Of a stretch of DNA of 64,000 nucleotides, positions 33,323 through 41,663 are shown one piece after another. The DNA comes from Lentihominibacter butyricus (GTDB lineage Bacteria > Bacillota > Clostridia > Peptostreptococcales > Anaerovoracaceae). A program made the position numbers and the translations under genes. The stretch is from assembly GCF_025567305.1 (NCBI RefSeq), contig NZ_JAOQJP010000005.1:1-64000 (forward strand), written 5' to 3'. The notes below the pieces were generated by a model. The model had not been told where the DNA came from. It was given only the letters and a program-made list of their open reading frames with translations, and searched no databases. The number at the start of each line of letters is the position of its first letter. The first letter of the stretch is position 1.

Positions 33323-34912
33323 ATGAAAAGATTTATGGGATTTTGCAAAAACGGCGGTGTGCGTCATGCAATGTGCACGGGAGCGGTAATAGCACTTTGC
33401 TTTTCGGTGCTTTGCGTGTCGGGCGAGAAAGCGTATTCGTGGAGCTTTCAGGAAAGCTGCACTTCATCTGACATTGCCGCTGGCGCGAGTTGTGAGCAGA
33501 TCATATCGGCAGCAGCCGACAGCACACAGATCGTCGTTTCTCCGGATCCGCTGCCGGACGACGACCTGCAGATAGTGCTTTCCATGGGTGAGCTTCCCGA
33601 GAGTATATGTATCAGCTGGAAAGGCGAGGCTGACGGTCCCGGCTATATAAAGATCGCATGCAGCAGGAAAGGGCTGAAGACAGTGAAAGCTGTCAAAGCG
33701 TCATCGGAAAAAACACTGAAAGGCAGCTATTATCGTTACCGGGTCCGGTTTGACGGACTGGAGCCCGGTGAAAAATATCATTATGTGATCGGCAGCTTTG
33801 AGGGCGGTGACGGCAGTCAGAGCGGCAGCAGCGGCGGGCAGGGGCACTGGGTGAAAGCCGGCAGGGTAAGAAGCTTCAGGATGCCGAAGGTTTCGGAACC
33901 GACGCAGTTCCTTTATCTTGGCGATGTGCAGTTTGATGTGTCACCGGAGGAATACGAGCAGTGGGGCGAAATGACAGCATGGATCTTCAATGAAAATCCG
34001 GGACTGCAGTTCGCGGTGCTTGGAGGCGATATGGTGAATATCCCGGGCGAATATGAGCAGTGGAACGGATTTCTGAGAAACTGCAGTGTTTTCAGCAGGT
34101 TTCCGCTCATGACGGTGTCGGGCAATCATGAAGGCGTCAGTTCAAACAGGACATACAAGAAGATGTTTGCGGTTCCGGATAACGGGCCGCTCTCGGGGCA
34201 CGCCGCCGGCTCCGGGGACGGCAGCGCTTATATCGATTCCAGCCGGTCTGACAGCGAGCGCAGTGCCCCTGCTCAGAATAATGCCGCTTTGGATGTGCGC
34301 AGCGCGGCTGTTTCTGTGAAGTCCGATCAGCAGCTCGCGGAGGAGGTGCGCGGCGACTTTTATTATTTCGATCAGGGGAGCTGCAGATTCATCATGACTG
34401 ACAGCTCTTTTTTGACTGACGAGCGGAAAGAACGCCTGGGAACACGCAGCTGGCAGCTTTGCGAGAAAAAAATAGAGGACTGGATCGCACGGACTCTGGA
34501 AGAAAGTCCGAAACCATGGAACATAGTGGTCACACATCATCCGCCGTACGGCATGCACGATCGGGACACTGTTTCGCCTCAGCTGCGAGAGATGTGGGTG
34601 CCGGTGATGGAGGCGCACGGGGCGGACCTCGTGCTATGCGGGCATCAGCATATGTACATGCGCACGGAGGCGATCGGCGGGATCGTTTATGTGATGGGCA
34701 ATTCCGGAAATATGAAAAGTGCGGTTTACGAAAAGATGGACACGCTGCCTGATTACTGTATGGTGCTGAGCGGTAACGGGCCGAATTATCAGATCATAGA
34801 CGCGGGACGCAGAAAGCTGCAGCTGACTTCTTACGATGCGGACGGGCTTATCATCGACCGGTTCACGATCAGGAAAAGCCTTTGGGAGGTGATCGCGGGG
34901 ATATTCCGGTGA
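33323..34912 (+). CDS. Secreted purple-acid-phosphatase-like metallophosphoesterase
   Basis: The 529-residue protein starts after AACGGAGG and has an N-terminal signal segment (about residues 12-36). Residues 65-190 form a fibronectin/PAP-type N-terminal domain (PESICISWKG, YRVRFDGLEPGEKYHYVIG). The metallophosphoesterase core follows: LYLGDVQFD, LGGDMVN, VSGNHEG, VTHHPPYGMHD and CGHQHMYMR, all five metal-binding blocks intact. A Ser/Ala-rich, low-complexity insert of about 50 residues lies near residues 295-345. It probably hydrolyses phosphate esters outside the cell; substrate unknown. Confidence 0.85.
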   Translation: MKRFMGFCKNGGVRHAMCTGAVIALCFSVLCVSGEKAYSWSFQESCTSSDIAAGASCEQIISAAADSTQIVVSPDPLPDDDLQIVLSMGELPESICISWKGEADGPGYIKIACSRKGLKTVKAVKASSEKTLKGSYYRYRVRFDGLEPGEKYHYVIGSFEGGDGSQSGSSGGQGHWVKAGRVRSFRMPKVSEPTQFLYLGDVQFDVSPEEYEQWGEMTAWIFNENPGLQFAVLGGDMVNIPGEYEQWNGFLRNCSVFSRFPLMTVSGNHEGVSSNRTYKKMFAVPDNGPLSGHAAGSGDGSAYIDSSRSDSERSAPAQNNAALDVRSAAVSVKSDQQLAEEVRGDFYYFDQGSCRFIMTDSSFLTDERKERLGTRSWQLCEKKIEDWIARTLEESPKPWNIVVTHHPPYGMHDRDTVSPQLREMWVPVMEAHGADLVLCGHQHMYMRTEAIGGIVYVMGNSGNMKSAVYEKMDTLPDYCMVLSGNGPNYQIIDAGRRKLQLTSYDADGLIIDRFTIRKSLWEVIAGIFR

Positions 34913-34997
34913 AGGCGGAGCGTGTCAGTCTCAGCGATAAGGCATACGACAGATCATACAGTGCATAAAGTTCATAAGACACATGATATGACAGCAC

Positions 34998-35026
34998 TTC
35001 ACAAACGAGTGAATTTTTGGTATATT
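34998..35026 (+). promoter_or_regulatory. Promoter of nhaC
   Basis: TTCACA and TATATT are separated by 17 bases, and TTCAC...GTGAA forms a small inverted repeat over the -35. Confidence 0.45.
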
Positions 35027-35080
35027 AATAAGACATGTTAAACACAGGATCTAAAAGAATTTATTAGGAGAAAGGAGCTT

Positions 35081-35200
35081 ATGATGCTGTCCGTACGGGG
35101 CATCATACGGAAAACAAATGAAAAAAGAATCAAATGCGGCGGCACTGCTGCCGATAGTCGTGTTTTTGATATTCTACCTGGGGAGCGGTATATATTTTGA
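35081..35200 (+). CDS. Possible 39-codon upstream ORF overlapping the nhaC start
   Basis: AAAGGAG gives a strong ribosome site for ATGATG at 35081/35084 (spacing 3 or 6). The frame runs 39 codons and ends inside nhaC at 35200, in another frame. nhaC itself has no clear ribosome site. ATGATGC (35081-35087) pairs perfectly with GCATCAT (35100-35106) around the palindrome CCGTACGG, placing the uORF start in a hairpin. It may couple or gate translation of nhaC. The peptide has no recognised similarity. Confidence 0.35.
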   Translation: MMLSVRGIIRKTNEKRIKCGGTAADSRVFDILPGERYIF

Positions 35201-36413
35201 GTATATCCATCCGGTAGAAGGCGGAATGGGATTTTACATAATGTCGGCGGTAGTCGCATTCATGTTCGGCCTGGTGGTGGCTTTCATACAGAACAGGGAT
35301 CTTGATTTTGATGAAAAAATAAAAATCTGTGCGACCAGCATAGGTGATGAGAACATCACAACGATGCTGTTCATCTTCCTGATGGCAGGTGCGTTCAGCG
35401 GCGTCGCACAGGGAGCAGGCGGTGCGACGAGTGCTGCAAATCTGCTGCTTTCGATCATCCCGGCGGATTTTGCGATCGTCGGACTGTTCGTGATCGCATG
35501 TATAGTCTCGATGGCGATGGGCACGTCGTGCGGAACGATTTCAGTTATCGTACCGGTGGCGATGAATGTTGCTCTGGGTGCCGACCTCAATCTCCCGCTT
35601 TGCGTGGGAGCAGTGATCGGCGGCTCGATGTTCGGCGACAATCTTTCCTTCATCTCGGATACTACGATCGCAGCTACAAAGACGCAGGGCTGCAAGATGA
35701 AGGACAAGTTCAGGGAAAATTTCCCGATAGCGTTTCCTGCGGCTATCATTACTATCATCATACTGATCGTTATTTCTATAAAGAACGGCGGTGCGGATGT
35801 CGGTCAGTTTGACTATAACATCTGGCAGGCTCTTCCGTATTTCGGCATACTGGTGATCGCACTCTGCGGCATTAACGTATTCATCGTTCTGGGAGCCGGT
35901 ATCGTGTCGTACTTCATAGTAGGTATCGCTACAGGCGCCGCAACTGTTGCAGAGACATTCTCGTCGATGGGCGGCGGAGTTTCAGGAATGTATGAGACGA
36001 TGATCGTCACCATACTCGTTGCTTCGATGAGCGGGCTTATCAAAGAAAACGGCGGATTCGAGTCGATCCTGCAGTTCATAAAACGCAATTTCAAGGGCAG
36101 CAGAGGCGGACAGGCAGGCGTTGCGCTGCTGACTTCGCTGATGGACGTGGCGACTGCGAACAATACAGTGGCGATCGTTGCTGCAGGCCCTATCGCAAAG
36201 GATATCAGCAAGGAATTCGATATCACACCGCAGAGAACGGCTTCGATCATGGATATCTTCAGCTGCGTATGGCAGGGGATCATCCCTTACGGAGCACAGC
36301 TGCTGATCGCATCAGGGCTTGCGGGGATCTCATCGCTGAGTATAATCCCGTTCCTGTTCTATCAGTTCCTGCTTTTCATAAGTGCGATACTGTTCATTAT
36401 TTTCAAGAAATAG
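35118..36413 (+). CDS. NhaC-family Na+/H+ antiporter
   Basis: This 431-residue integral membrane protein has about 11 hydrophobic segments. IPVGVF-like opening (ALLPIVVFLIFYLGSG), GGATSAANLL, and the family signature region SMAMGTSCGTISVIVPVA then GAVIGGSMFGDNLSFISDTT near residues 135-190 mark the NhaC group. Such proteins exchange sodium for protons or carry organic anions such as malate against lactate. The start lacks a clear ribosome site and overlaps an upstream ORF. No adjacent enzyme points to a substrate, so antiport of Na+ and H+ is the default call. Confidence 0.85.
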   Translation: MKKESNAAALLPIVVFLIFYLGSGIYFEYIHPVEGGMGFYIMSAVVAFMFGLVVAFIQNRDLDFDEKIKICATSIGDENITTMLFIFLMAGAFSGVAQGAGGATSAANLLLSIIPADFAIVGLFVIACIVSMAMGTSCGTISVIVPVAMNVALGADLNLPLCVGAVIGGSMFGDNLSFISDTTIAATKTQGCKMKDKFRENFPIAFPAAIITIIILIVISIKNGGADVGQFDYNIWQALPYFGILVIALCGINVFIVLGAGIVSYFIVGIATGAATVAETFSSMGGGVSGMYETMIVTILVASMSGLIKENGGFESILQFIKRNFKGSRGGQAGVALLTSLMDVATANNTVAIVAAGPIAKDISKEFDITPQRTASIMDIFSCVWQGIIPYGAQLLIASGLAGISSLSIIPFLFYQFLLFISAILFIIFKK

Positions 36414-36435
36414 GCTGATACAAAATGATAAAAAG

Positions 36436-36487
36436 AAAGGCTGCTGCCCTGACCGGTCGAATGTGACCATCAGGGCGCAGCCTTTTT
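36436..36487. terminator. Bidirectional terminator between nhaC and the ArsR gene
   Basis: AAAGGCTGCTGCCCTGA pairs with TCAGGGCGCAGCCTTTTT across a loop containing GACCGGTC. It is strong in both directions. Confidence 0.85.
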
Positions 36488-36556
36488 CATTCAGAAAATA
36501 AGTGCAAAACGCGAAGCGGCATGCCGGGACTCGGGCAGATACCGGCCGGGCAGCTG

Positions 36557-36886
36557 TCATGCTTCCATGTTTTCGAATTTTTTCGTAGCCACCAGATAAT
36601 CGTTGAGCGTCCCCAGGTGGACATAGTAATAAGAGTAGCGGTCTTCCTTCCTGACCTCGACAAGTCCGGCATCCCTGAGTTTTTTCACATGCTGGGATAT
36701 CGTAGCCTGCGAGTAGTCAAAATAATTGACGAGATCCTTGTTGCAGACGCGCTCTCTTTTTTTGTTTGATGTCATGATGTACCTGAATATTTTTATTCTT
36801 GCGGGATGTGCCAGTGCGTCGGAAATCTTTGCGATAAGCAGTATGTCACGCTCCTGCATTTCATCGAGTTCTTTTCTTAATCTCAT
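36557..36886 (-). CDS. ArsR-family transcriptional regulator
   Basis: The protein has 109 residues. DALAHPARIKIFRYI, a turn, VCNKDLVNYFDYSQATISQH, then VKKLRDAGLVEVRKEDRYSYYYV is a complete ArsR winged helix. A single cysteine (ERVCNKDL) lies where ArsR sensors keep their CxCxxC-type ligand, but the second cysteine is missing, so metal sensing by the classic alpha3 site is unlikely. AGGAG lies 10 bases before the start. It has its own consensus promoter and stands next to a lipoprotein gene and nhaC; its targets are unknown. Confidence 0.85.
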   Translation of the reverse strand: MRLRKELDEMQERDILLIAKISDALAHPARIKIFRYIMTSNKKRERVCNKDLVNYFDYSQATISQHVKKLRDAGLVEVRKEDRYSYYYVHLGTLNDYLVATKKFENMEA

Positions 36887-36950
36887 ATTTTAATGCTCCT
36901 GTCTGACGGATACCTGCGGGTCAGGGCCGTCCGATAATGCGAATACTACT

Positions 36951-36979
36951 AGTATACTTATATGCAAAAAATATGTCAA
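36951..36979 (-). promoter_or_regulatory. Consensus promoter of the ArsR gene
   Basis: On the minus strand TTGACA and TATACT are separated by 17 bases. TATACTAGTAGTATT over the -10 is an imperfect palindrome and could be an ArsR operator. Confidence 0.65.
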
Positions 36980-37064
36980 CTTTTGTTTTTTTTGAGCGAA
37001 ACTGTTTTTTTTACGAACTGACGCCGGGGCTGTATATCCCGCTGATCTGGGGAGACGGGTAAAG

Positions 37065-37104
37065 AAAAAGACCCAAAAGCGCTTGGTAAAGGCCCTTGGG
37101 TCTG
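37065..37104 (-). terminator. Terminator of the lipoprotein gene
   Basis: On the minus strand AGACCCAA and TTGGGTCT enclose GGGCCTTTACCAAGCGCTT, followed by TTTTTC. Confidence 0.7.
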
Positions 37105-37142
37105 ACTTCACATGGCTGCAGTGATCTTGAAACAAGATCGAC

Positions 37143-37697
37143 TTAGTAATTATACTGGATCGATTCCAGTGCTTTTGTCACCGCTTTGTTATCCTGCATG
37201 CTTTCGCCGATCACCTGGATAAGAACAGGGTAATTGTTGGTTACAGTGTAATAGTAGCGATCGTCCGTCTCATCAAGGAGAACGTATTCCTGATCGCCGA
37301 TCTTGGTCCTGGTGTAAGTCTTGTAGCTGTTTTTGCTCTCAAAATCTGATTGAAGCATGTCTAGCGTATACTCCTGTCCCTTTACATAAGAAGGATAGCT
37401 GAGGCTTGTTTCTTCATCTTTGGAAATCCCGACGATAAGTACATATTCACCGACGCCATACCCTTCTCCTTCCTTTGCCATAAGGATCTCTTCATCATCG
37501 TCATCTGCTTCTGTGATATAATCAGGCATATCCAGAGCTTCTACAGAGATAGCGCCGCTTTTTGTTGTGACGCGTTCTACTTTCTTGTCTTTGCCGCTGT
37601 CTCCGTCTTTGTCGCCGCCATCGCTGCCGCCGCTGCCACAGGCTGCAAGTGAAAATGCAAATACCATTGCCAGCAAAACAATAAATACTTTTTTCAT
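37143..37697 (-). CDS. Uncharacterised lipoprotein
   Basis: The protein has 184 residues. The lipoprotein signal MKKVFIVLLAMVFAFSLAAC ends in the lipobox LAAC, followed by a Gly/Asp/Lys-rich linker. Residues 45-184 form a small soluble domain (beta-rich, EYVLIVGISKDEET, KIGDQEYVLLDETDDRYYYT). I recognise no named family. AAAGGAGAGG precedes the start and a TATAAT box lies about 45 bases upstream. It is presumably anchored on the outer face of the membrane. Confidence 0.7.
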   Translation of the reverse strand: MKKVFIVLLAMVFAFSLAACGSGGSDGGDKDGDSGKDKKVERVTTKSGAISVEALDMPDYITEADDDDEEILMAKEGEGYGVGEYVLIVGISKDEETSLSYPSYVKGQEYTLDMLQSDFESKNSYKTYTRTKIGDQEYVLLDETDDRYYYTVTNNYPVLIQVIGESMQDNKAVTKALESIQYNY

Positions 37698-38191
37698 ATT
37701 TCCTCTCCTTTCGGAATAAACTGAAAATTCCTTTTTATTATTATACAGCCTTTCGAGAGAGGGGTCTATTACTCAAACGAGTACCAATGGGGCTGTTTTG
37801 CTGCGTTGATGCCCGCTGCATGAGATATTCACGTTATGAAAAAGATCGCTCATCTCTGAGCGATCTCCTTTCAGTCATCACTTTTATTGCCACTCTGTTC
37901 AGGAGGTGTATTTCCTGATTTTTTGTGTCAGCAAGGAGATATCGTTTCGATATTCCCTGACTGAGAATAAGGAGGGGCTGCCGTGTTTTAGGGATTGAGA
38001 AGAAGAAGTGTTTTTTCGAAGCAGCCCTTTTACCTACTGTTTCAGCAATCATTCTTTTCTTTTGCTGTGCCTATATATTAGCAGTGGAATATGCTGTTTT
38101 TAGGGTGGAATTGTGAAGACTTGTTGAAAAAATATCATCGGCATCGTGAATATCACAGGTCTTACCGGAGGAGCCCCGCAGGGGAGACCGG
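37698..38191. other. Noncoding gap with two hairpins
   Basis: No convincing gene. AGATCGCTCA/TGAGCGATCT (37842-37866) followed on the minus strand by TTTTTC is a minus-strand terminator with no obvious gene feeding it. GGGCTGC (37975) and GCAGCCC (38021) followed by TTTT form a plus-strand hairpin with a 39-base purine-rich loop. A 72-codon minus-strand frame between them has no ribosome site and no recognisable protein. Confidence 0.4.
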
Positions 38192-39343
38192 CTACTCTGT
38201 TCGGATCAGTTCCAGGTCCATTTTCCATTTAAGGATCCTTCTGACAGAGTTGTCGAGCCGTTTTTCAGTGATCGTTCCGTTTCTTACCGCTTCGGTCACC
38301 GACTTGCACTGTTCTGCAAAATCCCCTGTGCAGAGCATGTCGTTTCCGGCGAGTATCGCGGCAACGGCGCAGTCTCTGTCAGGTGAAAACTCTGCGATCG
38401 CGCCCATCGAAAGATCGTCGGTTATTATCACGCCGTCGAAGTCAAGTTCATCACGAAGTATTTCATGTATCGCAGGTGAAAGTGATGCAGGCAGCTCCGG
38501 GTCGAAAGCAGAGACGATACTGTGCGATACGAGCACTGCAGGCGCTCCGGCCTTTACGCCGGCCTCAAAAGGCAGCATATCGACATTTCTGATCTGCTCG
38601 GCCGACCTGCTGTCGACAGCGATGCCGTTGTGTGTGTCCGCAGAGTTTCCATAACCGGGGAAATGCTTCAGACAGCATCCCTCATTATCATCGAGGCATG
38701 CGGCAACTGCAGCCTTTGCATATTCAGACGTCACTTCAGCATCCTGCCCCAGACTCCGCGGATACATGAAGTCGTTTGGATCGGTTGAAATGTCAAGCAC
38801 GGGTGCGAGATTGAGATTTATGCCGAGCCCGGTCAGCAGTGCGTTTTTTTCATGGATATCAGAGATCACGGCCTTCATGCCGCCGGAAGCGTAAAGCTCA
38901 CGCGGTGATTTGAAAGGCTCGCTCCTGAATGCCGGAGAGCTGCTGACCCTGTTGACAGTTCCTCCCTCCTCGTCGACCGCAACGAGCGGAGGGATATCGG
39001 AAGCCTCGTTCAGCTCGCGGATCGCAGATGTAACATCTTCCTTGTCAGAGCCGTCAAACGCCGTGCCGAACAGCAGCACGCAGCCGAGTTCATACCCGCC
39101 GGACGATGCAGACGAGGGGATATCGCTGTAAAAGCAGCCCATGAACAGCTGTCCGACTTTTTCTTCGACAGACATTCCGGCGAGCATTTTTTCGATCGCC
39201 TTATCCTTCCGGGTACTGTCGTCGTCAGAGGTCGCCGGGCTGCCGGTCGCATCCCGGCTGCCGTTAAAGGCTGTAAAAGGCAGTATGCATGCGGCGAGAA
39301 CGACCGCAGCCGCGAGTATGATGACTAAAGTTTTCTTTTTCAT
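38192..39343 (-). CDS. GH3 beta-N-acetylhexosaminidase-like lipoprotein (NagZ family)
   Basis: The protein has 383 residues. The N-terminal hydrophobic segment ends LAAC, a possible lipobox, so it is probably exported and lipid-anchored. The GH3 domain carries VAVDEEGGTVNRV, LNLAPVLDIS, KHFPGYGNSADTHNG (the conserved KHFPGxG...DxH loop with the NagZ-type general-acid His) and ITDDLSMGAI with the nucleophile Asp. NagZ-type enzymes release N-acetylglucosamine from muropeptides; an exported form suits wall recycling in a Gram-positive. Monocistronic on the minus strand, 185 bases after bioY. Confidence 0.85.
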   Translation of the reverse strand: MKKKTLVIILAAAVVLAACILPFTAFNGSRDATGSPATSDDDSTRKDKAIEKMLAGMSVEEKVGQLFMGCFYSDIPSSASSGGYELGCVLLFGTAFDGSDKEDVTSAIRELNEASDIPPLVAVDEEGGTVNRVSSSPAFRSEPFKSPRELYASGGMKAVISDIHEKNALLTGLGINLNLAPVLDISTDPNDFMYPRSLGQDAEVTSEYAKAAVAACLDDNEGCCLKHFPGYGNSADTHNGIAVDSRSAEQIRNVDMLPFEAGVKAGAPAVLVSHSIVSAFDPELPASLSPAIHEILRDELDFDGVIITDDLSMGAIAEFSPDRDCAVAAILAGNDMLCTGDFAEQCKSVTEAVRNGTITEKRLDNSVRRILKWKMDLELIRTE

Positions 39344-39528
39344 ATATTATCTTTCCTTGCCCCGGACCAGCGTGCGGTCTGACGTGATATGCGATCCGCA
39401 CTTTGCAGCGGAGCACGATGAGAGCATGCCATGAGCATGCATCATGCAGGGCGCACAGAGATCGTGCGGCGAGGTTTTTCATGCATAGCCTGCAGCGTTT
39501 TGCAGAATCTCCGGGGTACGGATAAGCG

Positions 39529-40125
39529 TCAGTTGAGCAGTGGTCTCAGTTTTTTTACGAGAATCGCAGCAACGATTATTTTGAGGGCGTCTCCGGGTAA
39601 AAACGGGATGACGCACAAAAGCATCGCAGACCACAGGCCGGTGCCTGTGCTTATCATGAACCATGCTGTGCCGAATGCGTAGCAGATCAGAAGTCCGATG
39701 ACCATCGCGAGCGCATAGAGAAGTGTTTCTTTGACCGCACGACCGCCTGAGGCTGTCTGCTCGCCCGCTGTGCTGCGTTTTACCAGCACGTCGGCGAGAA
39801 CTCCGATGATGAATACTGCGACTATATATCCTATTATATATCCTCCGGTCGGTCCTGCCAATACCGAGATGCCGGCTCTGAATCCCGCGAACACCGGAAC
39901 GCCTGCGGCTCCGAGCAGGACGTATACTGTCATGCTGATAGTGCCGTATTTTTTACCTAATATGCCGCCGGTGAGGAAAACCGCAAGTGTCCCGAGGTTT
40001 ATCGGGACGGGCGTGAAGCCGAGCGGTATGGTGATGAACGAGCAGACCGCAGTTATCGCAGCAAATAGCCCGCACAGGATCATATAAGTCGTTTTTGAGT
40101 ATCGTTTTGATGTTACTGATGTCAT
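39529..40125 (-). CDS. bioY: BioY biotin transporter substrate-binding component
   Basis: BioY (198 residues) is the S-component of an ECF-type biotin importer, with six hydrophobic helices. ITIPLGFTPVPINLGTLAVF near residue 32 and LLGAAGVPVFAGFRAGISVL near residue 68, with GPTGGYIIGY, are the diagnostic BioY stretches. Energising EcfA/EcfT genes are not in the window. A basic, polar insert (residues 118-130) lies between helices four and five. Its promoter overlaps biotin-repressor-like half-sites. Confidence 0.92.
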   Translation of the reverse strand: MTSVTSKRYSKTTYMILCGLFAAITAVCSFITIPLGFTPVPINLGTLAVFLTGGILGKKYGTISMTVYVLLGAAGVPVFAGFRAGISVLAGPTGGYIIGYIVAVFIIGVLADVLVKRSTAGEQTASGGRAVKETLLYALAMVIGLLICYAFGTAWFMISTGTGLWSAMLLCVIPFLPGDALKIIVAAILVKKLRPLLN

Positions 40126-40149
40126 AATTTCCAGTTCCTTTCATATAAA

Positions 40150-40199
40150 TGTAAACCCCTTAGCGAAGATTGTAAACCATGTCTGGGGAATTGTCAACA
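40150..40199 (-). promoter_or_regulatory. bioY promoter overlapped by three TGTAAACC-type half-sites
   Basis: On the minus strand TTGACA (40197-40192) and TACAAT (40174-40169) are 17 bases apart. On the plus strand TGTAAACC at 40150, TGTAAACC at 40171 and TGTCAACA at 40192 recur exactly every 21 bases, two helical turns. TTGTAAACC is the half-site of the E. coli BirA operator, so biotin-dependent repression is likely; the all-direct, 21-base arrangement differs from the usual inverted pair. Confidence 0.6.
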
Positions 40200-40205
40200 C
40201 AAAAC

Positions 40206-40251
40206 AACGATCGTCAACTGAACAAAAATAATCGATAACGATCGTCAGCTG
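40206..40251 (+). repeat. Direct repeat AACGATCGTCA(A/G)CTG
   Basis: Two 15-base copies starting at 40206 and 40237 differ at one base and are 31 bases apart, about three helical turns. Each contains the palindrome CGATCG. They lie between bioY and dapA; the rest of the gap to 40500 shows no gene. Confidence 0.45.
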
Positions 40252-40513
40252 CGCAGCGGCATGCATACTGATATGCTGCAGCACTTTACCGCGCCGCTTC
40301 GCTGCTTCGGCGCCGGCCAGCCTGATTTTCGTCCGCACCGCCGACAAATCGTTAACTTCTGCGATATACCATGCATATTATATGAGCAGAGGCAGTAAAC
40401 ATATAAGGTCGCAGATTTTCAGGAGGGGAGTCCTGCATGAAGCAGCCGGCATGCCATGAACGGCAGCTTTGCATGAAACCGGCCCCCAACTGACATATGA
40501 TTAGGAGGTAGCA

Positions 40514-41380
40514 ATGATAAGAGGATCGATCGCAGCTCTCGTAACACCTTTTGATGAAGAAGGGAAAGTCGATCATAAACGGCTGAGAGAGCTGATAGAC
40601 TGGCACATAGAGCAGAAGACTGATGCGGTGCTGGTGCTTGGAACAACAGGAGAAACGCCCGCGCTCACAGATGAGGAGCAGGAAGAGATCGTAAAGACCG
40701 CAGTCGATGAGAGTGCAGGCAGGATACCCGTGATCGTCAGCAGCGGCAGCAACAATACAGAAGAGTCGCTCGCAAAAAGCATGATATATCAGGAGCTGGG
40801 CGCAGATGCACTTCTTGTTATCACGCCATACTACAATAAACCGAACCGCAGCGGTATGATGGAGCATTTCTGCACGATAGCCGATAACGTCGATATACCG
40901 GTCTACATCTATAATGTTCCGGCGAGGACCGGCATCTGCATAGACCCGGAGACCGTCGAGGCACTGTCGAAACACCGCAACATAGCCGGCATGAAAGAGG
41001 CGAGCGGCGATATGTCATATTTTGCGAAAATCTCAGCGCTCACAGGAGACGATTTTGCACTTTATTCAGGCAACGATGATATCACGGTGGCGCTGATGTC
41101 GATGGGAGCCGTCGGAGTCGTGTCCGTGTGGGCGAACCTCATGCCTGACAAGGTAAGGGAAATGACTCACGCTTTCCTCGACGGTGATACGGAAAAAGCC
41201 CGGAAGATGCAGCTCAGGTATCTCAACCTGATAAATGCGCTTTTCTGTGAGACGAATCCGGTGCCGATCAAGACCATCATGAATATGAAGGGAATGGACG
41301 TCGGCAGCTGCAGGCTCCCTCTGGGACCGGTAAGCAGTGCCAGCAGGAGGGTCCTGCGACGTCTGGCAGATGAGATGTAA
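40514..41380 (+). CDS. dapA: 4-hydroxy-tetrahydrodipicolinate synthase
   Basis: DapA (288 residues) condenses pyruvate with aspartate semialdehyde, the first step of lysine/DAP synthesis. RGSIAALVTPFDEEGKVD opens the TIM barrel. GTTGETPAL carries the triad threonines, YNVPARTG near residue 130 the tyrosine and arginine, and GMKEASGD near residue 157 the Schiff-base lysine. TAGGAGG precedes the start. It completes dapA-dapB-dapH-dapF-lysA but sits 27 kb from them, without a riboswitch visible upstream, so it may be controlled separately. Confidence 0.95.
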   Translation: MIRGSIAALVTPFDEEGKVDHKRLRELIDWHIEQKTDAVLVLGTTGETPALTDEEQEEIVKTAVDESAGRIPVIVSSGSNNTEESLAKSMIYQELGADALLVITPYYNKPNRSGMMEHFCTIADNVDIPVYIYNVPARTGICIDPETVEALSKHRNIAGMKEASGDMSYFAKISALTGDDFALYSGNDDITVALMSMGAVGVVSVWANLMPDKVREMTHAFLDGDTEKARKMQLRYLNLINALFCETNPVPIKTIMNMKGMDVGSCRLPLGPVSSASRRVLRRLADEM

Positions 41381-41532
41381 AGACTGCAGGTCCATGTATG
41401 CCGGTGCTCATGAGCACGTCAGGAGCCTGCGTCTGCGGCGCATCTCCGTGCAGCTGCTGTCGAGCCGTACGGCTCGCATCACCCTACTGTGACGAAGATG
41501 TATAGTTTGTGAAGATTTTGTTAAAATACAAA

Positions 41533-41600
41533 TAGTTGCATTGACAACCAAAATATATGCCGCTAAAATAGCAAAGGCAATATGGTTGCAGTGACAACTA
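41533..41600 (+). promoter_or_regulatory. Promoter of the MarR-ABC operon flanked by two operator copies
   Basis: TAGTTGCATTGACAACCA (41533-41550) and TGGTTGCAGTGACAACTA (41583-41600) are inverted copies of one palindromic sequence, centres 50 bases apart. TTGACA inside the first copy is a consensus -35, and TAAAAT (41564-41569) is its -10 at 17 bases. A MarR dimer bound at each site would cover both ends of the promoter, so autorepression is likely. Confidence 0.7.
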
Positions 41601-41663
41601 TTTGTTTTTTGCTGCTGCAGGAGCAGCTGGAAGATATGATGATATGACAAGAGGTGGCTGGTA

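Noticed and set aside
37834..38052. A 72-codon minus-strand frame ending at a hairpin
   Set aside because: There is no ribosome site and no recognisable sequence; the hairpin is noted with the noncoding gap instead.
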